Shown: piece by piece, positions 45,759 through 56,223 of the stretch
Position numbering within the stretch: position 1 is the stretch's first letter
How the letters are laid out: every line of letters starts with the position of its first letter
Assembly (NCBI GenBank): GCA_038025085.1
Contig: CM076151.1
Location: 9,553,001 to 9,617,000 of the forward strand
Direction of reading: 5' to 3'
DNA length: 64,000 nt
Source of the DNA: Tetragonia tetragonoides
Lineage: Eukaryota > Streptophyta > Magnoliopsida > Caryophyllales > Aizoaceae
Translations under genes and position numbers: made by a program
The notes under the pieces: model-generated
Database searches by the model: none
Seen by the model: the letters and a program-made list of their open reading frames with translations, nothing else
What the model was told of the DNA's origin: nothing

Positions 45759-46041
45759 ACCTGTTGTTGGTGATCATGAATTGAGGATTCATATTTCAAG
45801 GTCAGCTTCTATGGGTGATTATTGCGTAGAAGATAAGGAAATTGGAGAAATTAATGATGAAAATAATATTATTAATAATAATATTAAAGGGATTCTCAAA
45901 GGTGGGTTGGAAGGTCAATGTCATGCAGTGCTAAGATTTTTTCTTCAAGGTACATCAATCATAATAATAGACCTGGTCCAAATTCATAGTGTCTTATATA
46001 CTCCGAATAATTTAATGAATAGGGCGTGTGTGGTTGAGTAG

Positions 46042-47046
46042 TAGAGATTCATCCACACTCGTTATCAAGGCCGAGTGTTTAAGTCTCGCCAATTCCCATC
46101 TCTTCAGGTGCCTATAAATAATCAGCGCGGAAAAAAAGTTAATATGATCGACAATGGAATCCTAAGTCTAATTTGATGCGGGAGATATGAAATGAAAGGC
46201 TAGCTACACAATATTGGTTGGTGGGTTTGTAATTTTTTGAGGTGCTCAAGTGAGGTACGAAATTGGAAGACAGAGAAAGGCAGGGGATCAGGTGATGGAT
46301 GTGGACGTGCACAAAGGACGTAATTGTTACGTTACGTATGGGTATATAGTGGCTGATTGATGATGAGCACAAGGTTAGGAATTGTTCTCTAGTCACAAAT
46401 TAATTATGGGAAAATATCATGAGTTCGTTAGAGTTAGCGCGGTGAATTTGATCAGATCGAGAAACTAATTTGTGTACACTGTCATGATGTGATTTTTTAA
46501 CAGAAATGGAGAAGAAGGTGGTCTTGTTGTTTATGATGTTACTACCTCGTTTATTTTGTTTAGAAATGACCATCCCCGTGGCATGACTCAACCTGATTTG
46601 CAAAAAAATTTGTGTAGACTTAGTTTCCGATAGAACAACATACTAAATTTTTTAAAAAATACTTTCTATATCTTAAAATATTAGCATTAATATGTCTAGG
46701 TCTACGGTGAACCAAGTCTACTCAAAACACGTTAATAAAATATAAATATATTCCCACTAATTATTACTCCAATTGTGTCCAAGCATGATAGTGTATGCTT
46801 TCCTGTAAGTCACAATCTTAATAATATAGGATCATCCTCTAACAAAAAATACATTCGAAACTATCAATAATTTCTTTTGTTTGGATTATAAACTGTTAAC
46901 TTTTTGACTTTTATTTTAGATTCACTATTTGAGAAGGTTCAATACAATTATTTGGACACTATGAAACAACAATCATTATAGTTAGTCCCTAGCTCCTCCC
47001 TCTCTCTCCTGTTCTTGAGTTCCTCTCTTATCCACATAAAACATAA
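46042..47046. other. 1 kb intergenic region before the dioxygenase array
   Basis: No gene seen. Short segment 46055-46110 (GAGTGTTTAAGTCTCGCCAA) may be a SINE scrap. Sequence just before 47047 (CTCTCTCCTGTTC...CTTATCCACATAAAACATAA) is shared with the leader of copy B (about 51940-52002). Confidence 0.5.
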
Positions 47047-50000
47047 ATGGCTACTGAAATCTCTCAAACATTATCTTATACTGCAAAACCCAATAAGCTA
47101 AAAACCATAAAAGAGCTTACAGAATTATCACCTAATCTCACTTCTATTCCCACTAATTATACTTACTTTTCTGATCCTACATCATCAGCCGTTGATTCAG
47201 ACTTTCATGATTATCATAATATTATTCCTGTTATCGACTTTTCTGTTTTAGCATCAGGTTCTTCTGATCAACGGTCCAAAATTGTTGAAGACTTGGGCAA
47301 AGCATGTCAAGAATGGGGCTTTTTCATGGTATATTAATATATATTGACAGATTTCAAGTCTTACATATTTAACTATATGTTGTTTACTTGTACTCTGTTC
47401 TTAATTATTTTATGGTGTTATTGGTTGCACATCTATGACTAAATTAACATGTGGGTAATCAACTTTTAAATTAAAGTTAGAGTCTTCAGATTTCAACTGT
47501 TATTTTCATTCTCTGCTACAAAATCGTTTATTAGATTATTTTTAACTTTTATTTCTAAGAACAACTAAAATTTGAATGCTATCCAAACAAGCGTTTAATT
47601 TCAGTTAGGAAAACAACTAATTTCTTACAATTTCATGACAATTTTAGCTATTTTTTTTATTTCTTGTCCTATTCTCGCTTTTCAGTTAGCAAAACACCTA
47701 GTTGTGTCAAATATACAAGCCTTCATCTATATATGATTAAATTTATTCCTTTTCTTTTTTTCTGAAATTACAAAAAAACCACCTTTATTCAAGGTAATGA
47801 GACTTGTTTCCAAGTCATTGTTCGAAATGAGTAGGGGATGCGCCACAACGTTATACGGCCACCCCAAGCTCACCAAATTTATATTCTAAACATTCACAAA
47901 TTAACTATGAAATCTTTACATAATGGAGTACTTATATTATTATCTTTTTGGGGAAGGTGGTGAATCATGGGGTGCCAGAGAGCTTGATTAAGGAGATGAT
48001 GAATAAGTGCAACGAATTCTTCAATCTAACTACAGAAGAGAAGCAAGAATTTGAAGGGAAGCATGTTTTGGACCCAATAAGATGTGGTACAAGCTTCAAC
48101 ATTTCAGCTGAAAAAGTGAACTTTTGGAGGGACTACCTTAAGGTTATGGTGCACCCTCAATTTCACTCTCCCACCAAACCTCATCATTTTAGGTACCTAT
48201 CATATTTAGTCTAAGATTTCCTGAATTTAGTTTAACTGAATTTAGAATTTGTGTTCAGTTCTCCTATTTTGACCCTTTCTAATTGGATGAAGAAGTTATA
48301 GTTGGATGAGAATGAACATTTGCCATGTTTGTGAATTTTTGATCCTTGAGTTGAAAAAAATGTGACTTACATTGACTTAAATTTGCGGTAGGTTATCAAT
48401 CTACATTATGGAATGAATATCATTGAAGTTCAGTTTTAATACAAAGAGCATGTATTTAATATAGCTTTTCTCTATTCAATACTAGAAGTTGACAATTGAA
48501 GTAATAGAAAGATGAGCAAATTTATATCAGAATTTTTTTTTTTTTTGAGTTCTTGTCCTTCAATTTTAGTCAAACAGAAACGAGGGGTTAGAAATATTCT
48601 AACGGAATTCGTCGGTCATCATCACAATTCACAAGTGAGCTACTAATGGTGAAAATTCACATTTAAGCGTCCGACATGGAAAAATAGAAGAGTAGAGATT
48701 AGCATGTTAAGAATATAGATTAGTGAGTTACTCCACCTAATACCAATTGAATACATCAGATTCGTTAATATATGGCAAATTTAGTTGGAGTTATAGTTGT
48801 GAAATTTTGCGCCAAACATAAAAGAATAGCGTAAAAATCTCCGTGGATTGTAGGGAGCAGTATATAGCTTCATAAAATTAGTTGTACTTATGGCTACAAA
48901 TTGAAAACAAACTTGCAAACTTTTTGGTCGTTATGAGTTAAAAACACTAGTAGTAAGCTGCAAGAGTAAAAGTTAGATGCTTGTGCCAAATATCGCCGTT
49001 GACCGTTGTCAATTTAGCAGAGTTTTAGTTGCTTGTTGCTAATCTGTTCTTCACTGCTTATTACTTTGATTGAAATGAATGACTAACTTCCTTGATTGCT
49101 TTTGCTTCCCTACTATGATGACGAAGTGAGGTTTCATCCGAGTACTACAAACAAATCAGGCAGGTTGTACGTGTTCTACTAAGAGGAATTTCAACGAGCT
49201 TGGGCCTGGACCCAATGGAGATAGAGAGATCCATGAACCTCGAAACGACCCAACAAATCATGATCGCCAACTTATACCCACCCTGCCCACAGCCCAACCT
49301 AGCAATTGGGATGCCACCACACTCGGACCATGGGCTTTTAACCGTTTTGGCCCAGAACCAAGTTGACGGGCTTGAGATCCTGCATGATGGAAAATGGGTC
49401 CAAGTCAATGCCTTGCCTAACTCTTTCCTTGTCAACACTGGTGACCACATTGAGGTAAACCTTAGGATTAGTACAATTTCATAAATCATGATCATCCTTG
49501 TTAAAATGAAGGAAGAATCTTAATAAGGGTACATGAGATTTGAGCTAATTGTAAAAGTGATATTTTTATTTTCACTAATCTCAGTTAAGATACATGTAAG
49601 TTTAAACATATCTTGTTAACTGTCTTTTGGCAGATGGAGTTAACTTCTCCATCCAAATTTTCACATGTTATTGATCACATTTTTATTAGTTTTTTTTTTT
49701 TTTTTGATACGAGGAACCCGTAGCCACTACTCTTTTGAATGTACACTGAATAAACCTCGAGTGTATGCAATAGCCTGTAAACCACATACACCAGGCAAAC
49801 CAACAAGATAAATCTTGTAGACAAGCTCAAGCTCAGCAAAGGAGGCTTAGTGGGATTTGAACCCATGACCTTTGCCATGAAATTCAACCCCACAACCAAC
49901 TCAGCTACCCCTTTCAGGGCACATTACTATTAGTTAGCCCTTAACATTTAGATGGAAATGTTAACTCCGTCAGCCAAAAAACGGTTAATGAGACCGGTAT

Positions 50001-50511
50001 GAAAATACAGGTAGTTAATTAAGATTACTGAAGACACAGATACCCTTTTAGCATTTAGCTTAAACCTCAGGTAGCCTTTCTGAGATTTTTTTTCTAAAAT
50101 CAATACAAGCAAAAAAAAACAAAAAAACAAAAGGTAAACAAACAAATGTACAATTCAACATCTTTTCTACTCTAATTGTTTTTTTTTTTTTCCAATTCTC
50201 TTACAACAATTGTTACTGAAATGTGATTTTTTGCTTTCTTTTATCTTATGATTCAAAAGATATTTAGCAATGGGAAGTACAAAAGTAATGTGCATCGAGC
50301 AGTTGTGAACAACAAAGCCACAAGAGTCTCTATTGCCATCGCAAATGGTCCATCACTAGATACTGTTGTTAGTCCTGCACCTCAGTTGCTAACAGGCGAA
50401 AGACAATCTGTTGCTGCAAAGTACAAACCAATGGTGTACCGAGAATATGTTCAACTTCAGCAAAGCAATCAACTCAATGGCAAGTCTTGCTTAGATGTCA
50501 TTCGAGTCTAA
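47047..50511 (+). CDS. 2-oxoglutarate/Fe(II)-dependent dioxygenase, array copy A
   Basis: Oxidises a small molecule, probably a specialised metabolite or hormone, using 2-oxoglutarate, O2 and Fe(II) in the cytosol. Substrate unknown. Four exons join in phase: 47047-47328, 47957-48192, 49127-49454, 50260-50511 (365 aa). Motifs: KTIKELTELSPNLTSIPTNY, IPVIDFSVLASGSSDQRSKI, GFFM-VVNHGVPESL at the exon 1/2 junction, GKHVLDPIRCGTSFN, NLYPPCPQPNLAIGMPPHSD (iron ligands His and Asp), then the third ligand in NVHRAVVNN and the 2-oxoglutarate-binding R-V-S (TRVSIAIANGP). All cofactor residues are present. The family resembles DOXC-class enzymes annotated as 2-ODD 19 or DMR6-like oxygenase; that finer label is tentative. 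Confidence 0.9.
49692..49919 (-). mobile_element. tRNA-derived SINE in intron 3 of copy A
   Basis: Read on the minus strand it starts GCCCTGAAAGGGGTAGCTGA, has A box TAGCTGAGTTGG and B box GGTTCAAATCCC, and ends TCGTATC followed by an A-run (T-run at 49691-49706). Direct repeats CACATTTTTATTAGTT (49676-49691) and CACATTACTATTAGTT (49920-49935) differ at two positions and mark the target duplication. This is a full-length element of about 228 bp, antisense to the host gene. Confidence 0.9.
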
Positions 50512-51054
50512 GGGATCACATAGTTGATCGTTTATTCGAGATGAGATGAAAAGGCTTTTAATTTGTGAGTTTTGATCAAAATGTAGTTTCTAATACAAAT
50601 GTATGGATTGAACTTGATTTTGGTTTGAGCTTTAAGGTGGAACTTGCCCTTCTTTGGTTTACTCGATTTGAAGCTTGTAATCCATTTTTATTACAAATAT
50701 GATGAGATTGGGCACTTTTTTTTAGCTCCTTAACCATTCAAGTTCCTCTGAACTTCTTTGAGTTAATTACTAACGCCTTTGTGTTTAGGGGTTGCCATTA
50801 GCTATTGGCAATTCCCAATTCTTTTCGTTTTATTAATTTGTTGAGGTTTTTTTGGTTTTGTTATCTTGAATTATATCAATCTCTTTATTTGTGAGAGTTA
50901 CATTGTCTTATTCGCTGGGTTTAATTATCTCTCAGTATTTGACAATACTATTAGTACATCAAGTTTTTTGTTTGTTCATTCGTATGGTAACTTTTTCAGA
51001 AATTTTCTATTAAAAGACGGTCTACAATTTGGATCTGAGCATTTAAAATTATAA
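50512..51054. other. 3' flank of copy A
   Basis: Contains the 3' UTR of copy A. Part of it (GATGAAAAGGCTTTTAATTT, AGCTTGTAATCCATTTTTAT) is duplicated after the relic exon at about 55228-55470. No other gene. Confidence 0.6.
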
Positions 51055-51596
51055 CTAGTTATATTCCCCGTGCGATGCACGGTTTGTGTGTTTATAACAA
51101 CTAAAATATTGTCATTAGTACAAACTTGACACAAATTATTCGCCTATGGCACATATTGTTATGAAATTTTTAATCTGTGGACCTCTCTTTTTCTATACTC
51201 ATCAAATCAACTTTCTTACTTTCCTATTTAATTCTAATTGCATGTCCCGCGTGATAGACGATTTTATATGAATATATTTAGTTCCAATAAAAATAAAATT
51301 AGGTAATAATTTATTAGATACATATGCATAATGGAAGATGCATGCACCTATACTAATAGTATTAATTGAATATACATGCACCTATACTATGAAATTAAGA
51401 TAATAATTAAATATTACTAATAGAAGATACATGTACCTATACTATTATTATTTTGATGACATGTCAATATTTGCTTATGTGTCCAAACCTACGTGTCAAT
51501 ATTTGCTTGTGTGTCAATTCTACGTGTCAATATTTGCTTGTGTGTCAATCCTACGTGTCAATCTAACAATGGTGCACATTCACTTTTATAATATGA
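51055..51596 (-). mobile_element. Non-autonomous Helitron, about 540 bp
   Basis: The minus-strand 3' terminus has hairpin CCGTGCATCGCACGG, then GGAATATAACTAG before a host T. The 5' terminus is TCATATTATAAAAGTGAATG. Both ends match the Helitron at 42555-44630. The host base before TC is T rather than the usual A. A short tandem repeat with CTACGTGTCAATATTTGCTT at about 51437-51570 lies near the 5' end. No coding capacity. Confidence 0.75.
51437..51570. repeat. Tandem repeat of about 32 bp inside the Helitron
   Basis: Three to four units of CTACGTGTCAATATTTGCTT followed by GTGTGTCAAT-type sequence, with few differences. Confidence 0.8.
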
Positions 51597-51951
51597 AAAA
51601 CAACCATTAAATAAAAACTGTGCAATATTGTTCATCATCTCTAGTAGTACATATCTTTTTCATTTGAATGTTTTCTAATGTTATAAATCTTCATCCTGTT
51701 GAATTCGTTTTTTCTTGTAAGCGATGTACTATGACTTATTTTGTTTGAATTTGAAAAAAAGGGATTAAACAAATAAAATACTTGATCTACTTTTAATGAT
51801 GAGTCTACTTTATGTATAAAATAATAATAGAGGTCCATCATATTCATGATTCATGACCATTATCAATATTTTATTTTTTTCGGATTCTAAACCGAGTTCC
51901 TGAGTTTCTCTCTCCTAAATCATTAATTCATTCCTCTCTCTTGTTCCTGAG

Positions 51952-51992
<41 letters not shown>

Positions 51993-52002
51993 CACATAAA
52001 AC
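51597..52002. promoter_or_regulatory. Promoter and leader of dioxygenase copy B with (CT)n
   Basis: A (CT)n tract at 51954-51985 and TATCCACATAAAACATGG precede the start codon. The leader resembles that of copy A, consistent with tandem duplication including the promoter-proximal part. Confidence 0.6.
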
Positions 52003-54922
52003 ATGGTTACTGAAATCTCTCAAAATCCCCAGCAATCAGCCATTGATTCAGAGTTTAATGAAGATCAAATTCCTATTATCGATTTCTCGCTTTTGGAATC
52101 CGATTCTCCTGATCAACGATCCAAAGTTATTGACGAACTGGGCAAGGCATGCCAACAATGGGGATTTTTCATGGTACATACATATTCTTCTATATAGGAT
52201 ATCAAGTTAAGTTATTTACAGTATTTGTTAACTTATACCCCTGTTCTAATGTTAGGGTGATTTTGGTTGCATTTTTATAAAATTAAATAAAAATTGAGGG
52301 GACATATTTAAGTTCTTACAAGTGGGTAATAGTTATAAACTTGTAAATGAGGAAAACGGTAGAAAAGTAAATCTATGGAAATCTACATAAAAGTAAAACA
52401 GTGGAAATCTTATCATTTTCACTTGTTTGGTTTATAGGTTTAAATGTTGTAGAAATGTAGAAGATTTACATCGTTTTTTTTTGTTTGGTTGGTTATTGTA
52501 GAAATCTATGGAAAAACTATGAAAATCTAATTGGGCAAATTATAACTAGGAGATTTCCACAAATTTCCACACTTTTAATTTTCCATCGTTTTCCTTACTA
52601 ACAGCCAAACAAAGCAAATTTAAAGATTTTATAGTTTTCTCTAATTTTGCTTCATTTTGCTCATTAACCTGAAGTTCCCAAACACACTCTTTAAAACATA
52701 ATTTCAATTGAGTCCAACCTTGAATATGCTTGGACGAGTTTAGATGGTTTAAAAGTTAATAAAAAAAAATCAATTCAATTAAGTTTACTTCAATTTTTCC
52801 CGGGTATTAAGGGTCCGTTCTTTTCAGCTAAACTGAATCAATTCAATTAAGTTTAGTTCAGTATTTTCCAGGTAAGATTAAGGGTCCGTTCTTGAATGAT
52901 TTTTCAGTTCGAATTTTGACAATTCTAAAAATAAATTCCCTAGCTCCAACAAATTTTAACTTCTAATCCCACCTTTGTTCTTGCTCATCCTTTATTATTT
53001 TTATCATTCAGAAATTAAGTACTTACCTTAATTGAAATCAATATAATTTATGGGTTTGTTTTGGTATGTAAAGGTGGTGAATCATGGGGTGCCAGAGCAG
53101 CTGGTGAATACGATGATGGACAAGTGTAACGAGTTCTTCAATTTAACGGCTGATGAGAAGCGAGAATTTGAGGGGAAACATGTTTTAGACACAAATCACC
53201 CAATCAAATATGGTACAACTACAACTGCAAGCTTCAACGATTCTGTACAGGAAGTTAACCTTTTGAGGGAATATGTTAAGGTTATGGTGCACCCTCAATT
53301 CCACTCTCCCACCAAACCTCATGATTATAGGTACTCAACCCATTTTATCTGATTTTCTCAATCTGGTTAACCTATGTTTGGCACAAAAGTCAGAAGTCAG
53401 TAGAAATTAACAAAAAGTTTTATAAAATGATAACAAATTAGTTGTTTTATTTGCTAGCTGGAATCCAAAGTTTGTATGATTAGCATTCAGATTTTAGCTG
53501 TTTTTTGAATTGAAAGTTGAAAATAATTTGGTAATAGAGTGTCAAAACAATAGCCGAAAGATGAAAGGTGTACCTTTAATCATTAGTCGTTGTTTTTGCC
53601 AATATACTCTAAGTTAATTATTAGAAGAAAAGAAATGTTTATCTGCTGAAGTTAGAATTGGGTCATGGATGAAATAAGTGTTAATCTCTTTCTACAAGTT
53701 CAGTTTAACTAAGTTGAGTTCAAATAAGTTCAGTTCAATTCAATTTAATTTTGTTCGGGTGAAAAGGACGAACGCTAACTTCTTTGATTGCTTTTGCTTC
53801 CCTATCTTATGATGAAGTGAAATTTCATCAGAGTACTCCAAGCAGGTCAAGCGTGTCATACGTGTTCTACTAAGAGGATTATCCACAAGCTTGGGCCTGG
53901 ATGAAATGGAAATAGAGAGATCCATGAACCTAGAAATGGGCCTGCAAGTCATGACTTCCAACATATATTATCCTTGCTCACAGCCCAACCTAGCAATTGC
54001 AATTCCCCCACACACCGACCATGGGCTTTTGACCCTTGTGGCCCAAAACCAAGGTGGTGGGCTTCAGATTCTGCATAACGGGAAATGGATTGTTGTTTAT
54101 AATGGTCTGCCCAACTCATTTTTTGTCAACACCGGCGACCACATTCAGGTGACTTTTCACGTACTCCCTCTATTTCTTATTGTTTTGCACAAAATCTTGT
54201 ATAAAGTTGGCGTTTCAAGATAAGGCATTTCATACAAGTATGATGTCATGCCTACTTATTATTCTTAACAAGATAAGAGATAATACCAACCACTCAAATG
54301 ATACTATTAAAGGAAATGGAAATATCATATTGCAGTATATAGGATTAGACTATGTTTTTCTCAACTTAATTTCACTTAAACTCAGTTCAGTTCTGTTCAT
54401 GTATGACTTTATCACTCAAATAACTTTTTCTTCCAAAATAAATTCAAGACAATAACTATGTCATTGGAAATATTTCAAAAAATACTTTCAAATGAGTCCA
54501 ATATTGAACATGTTTGAACGGCTTTTAAATGGTTAAAAGTCAAGTCAAAAAAATTAATTTGTTTCAGTTCAATTCAGTTTGTTTTTTGTCACTTGAAAAG
54601 AACGGAACCTTAGCTTACCTTGTTAGTGAAATAATGAAATTCTTTCTTTCTTTCTTTGTGTTATCGGATAATGTCGAAGATTTTAAGCAATGGGAAGTTC
54701 AAAAGTGTTGCCCATCGAGCACTTGTGAATAAGGAAACCACAAGAAACGCAATTACTATTGCAAATGGTCCATCACTAGATACTGTTGTTAGTCCTGCTC
54801 CAAAGTTGATAACAGTAGGTGCTCCTGCAAATTACAAACCAATGGTGTATGGAGAATACTTGCAACTTCAGCAAATCAATCAGGTCATTGGCAAGTGTAC
54901 CCTGGATATTGTTCGAGTTTAA
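52003..54922 (+). CDS. 2-oxoglutarate/Fe(II)-dependent dioxygenase, array copy B (diverged)
   Basis: Four exons join in phase: 52003-52173, 53074-53330, 53818-54148, 54680-54922 (333 aa). Compared with copies A and D, exon 1 lacks about 37-42 codons covering KTIKELTELSPNLTSIPTNY. Exon 2 has a 7-codon gain (KHVLDTNHPIKYGTTTTASF in place of KHVLDPIRCGTSFN). Iron ligands are present (IAIPPHTDHGLLTLVAQNQG, and VAHRALVNK). The usual R-x-S motif that binds the 2-oxoglutarate carboxylate reads TRNAITIANGP, with Ala in place of Ser. The frame is open throughout. This may be an enzyme with altered co-substrate handling or an inactivating copy. Introns contain decayed MITE pieces. Confidence 0.85.
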
Positions 54923-55227
54923 TGGATCAATTGCATTTGCATACCTGTCTTTAACTTCATTATGCAATGGAAAATATTGTAATTCACGCGATCTAATTAT
55001 TCCCATTTCATGTGGACTTTGTAGCATCTGATCTGTATGCTTGTGATTATGTGTAATGTTCTGATAATAGTATGTACATCTTGATCAGCTTCTTGGTCTC
55101 GGGTATTATTTCAAGAATTTGTTTGCTCGCCGAGCGATAAACAAGCTACATGGGTTTAAACCTCATAAGAAATACATACACGAATTAATTCGTATAGTAC
55201 TCAATACCATATGTTAGGAGGTGCCAT
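54923..55227. other. 3' flank of copy B
   Basis: 3' UTR of copy B. The first 45 bp (GGATCAATTGCATTTGCATA...CTTTAACTTCATT) nearly equal the 3' UTR of copy D at 58884-58920, so B and D share a more recent 3' ancestry. Confidence 0.6.
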
Positions 55228-55470
55228 TTAACCACCTTATAGAGAATACTTGCAACTTCAACAAAGCAACCAACTCAATTGCAAGTCTTGCTTGGATGTC
55301 ATTTGAGTCGTGATTGCATAGATGATTTTCTAATTCGAGTTGAAATGAAAAGGCTTTTTAGTGTGTGAAATTTGAGAAAATACAATTTTTACAAATGTAT
55401 CGATGGAACTTGAGTTTGGTTTGAGCTTTAAGGTAGTGGAACTCGATTTGAGCTTGTAATCCATTTATTT
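55228..55470 (+). pseudogene. Relic of a dioxygenase exon 4 and 3' UTR
   Basis: The sequence from 55238 encodes YREYLQLQQSNQLNCKSCLD then VI and a stop (ATTTGAGTC in place of ATTCGAGTC). It matches the end of copy A exon 4 better than B or D. Its 3' UTR also matches copy A (GAAATGAAAAGGCTTTTTAG, GAGCTTGTAATCCATTTATT). The rest of the gene is gone, so a fourth array copy once existed here. Confidence 0.82.
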
Positions 55471-56223
55471 ATTACTTATTAGGTGCGTAAAATGTTGTGC
55501 TAAAATACTAATATAGCACATAAATCTTGATCATTTTCTAGTGCAGTGATGAAAAATGGTTTTGTAATTCAATAGTAGTATCATCTAAGAAAACACCAAA
55601 TACTGTTATCATACCAATATTTTTTCTAGGACGATTGATCAAAATGGTAGTTAAATTTGGTACTATATTTATAGAAGAGACTCTCATTTAAAGATATTAG
55701 TTTGTCTTGCGCGGATTTGGTCGACCTTAGAATCTTAGACCAACCACATTAATTCAAATATTTTGGGACATAAAAAAATTTTAATTTTTTAATTTTTTAA
55801 TTTTTTAAATTTTTTATTTCATGATTCATCATTGACAAGTTTACACAAGTTTTTTTCCTCTAAATTAACGTATATTGTTAAATGAGTGGGTCAACAACTT
55901 TTAACAATAATGTTAGGTAACACTATGAATAGGGGAAATAAATAATATTCATATGGATTCTGTATTTGCTACGAGAAAGATGCTCTAAGTTTTAAGCTGG
56001 AAATTATAAAAGAATGACTTCAAACCTCAGATCAGTCTACTTGTTCTTATCACAAATTTTGTGGTTAGTTTCCTACAAGTATCTATCTTGATATTTATCA
56101 TCAATGATCAGTCTATTATATATATATAATATATAATATATATTTGAGACTTGGGTTGAATTGGGACTTCAGAGAACCTAAAAAGTAAAAAAAACACATT
56201 TCTCTCTCCTGTTCATCTTAACA
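55471..56223. promoter_or_regulatory. Upstream region of dioxygenase copy D
   Basis: AT-rich, with a strong TATA-like stretch at about 56117-56146 (TATATATATAATATATAATA), some 80-105 bp upstream of the start codon. No gene seen. Confidence 0.5.
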
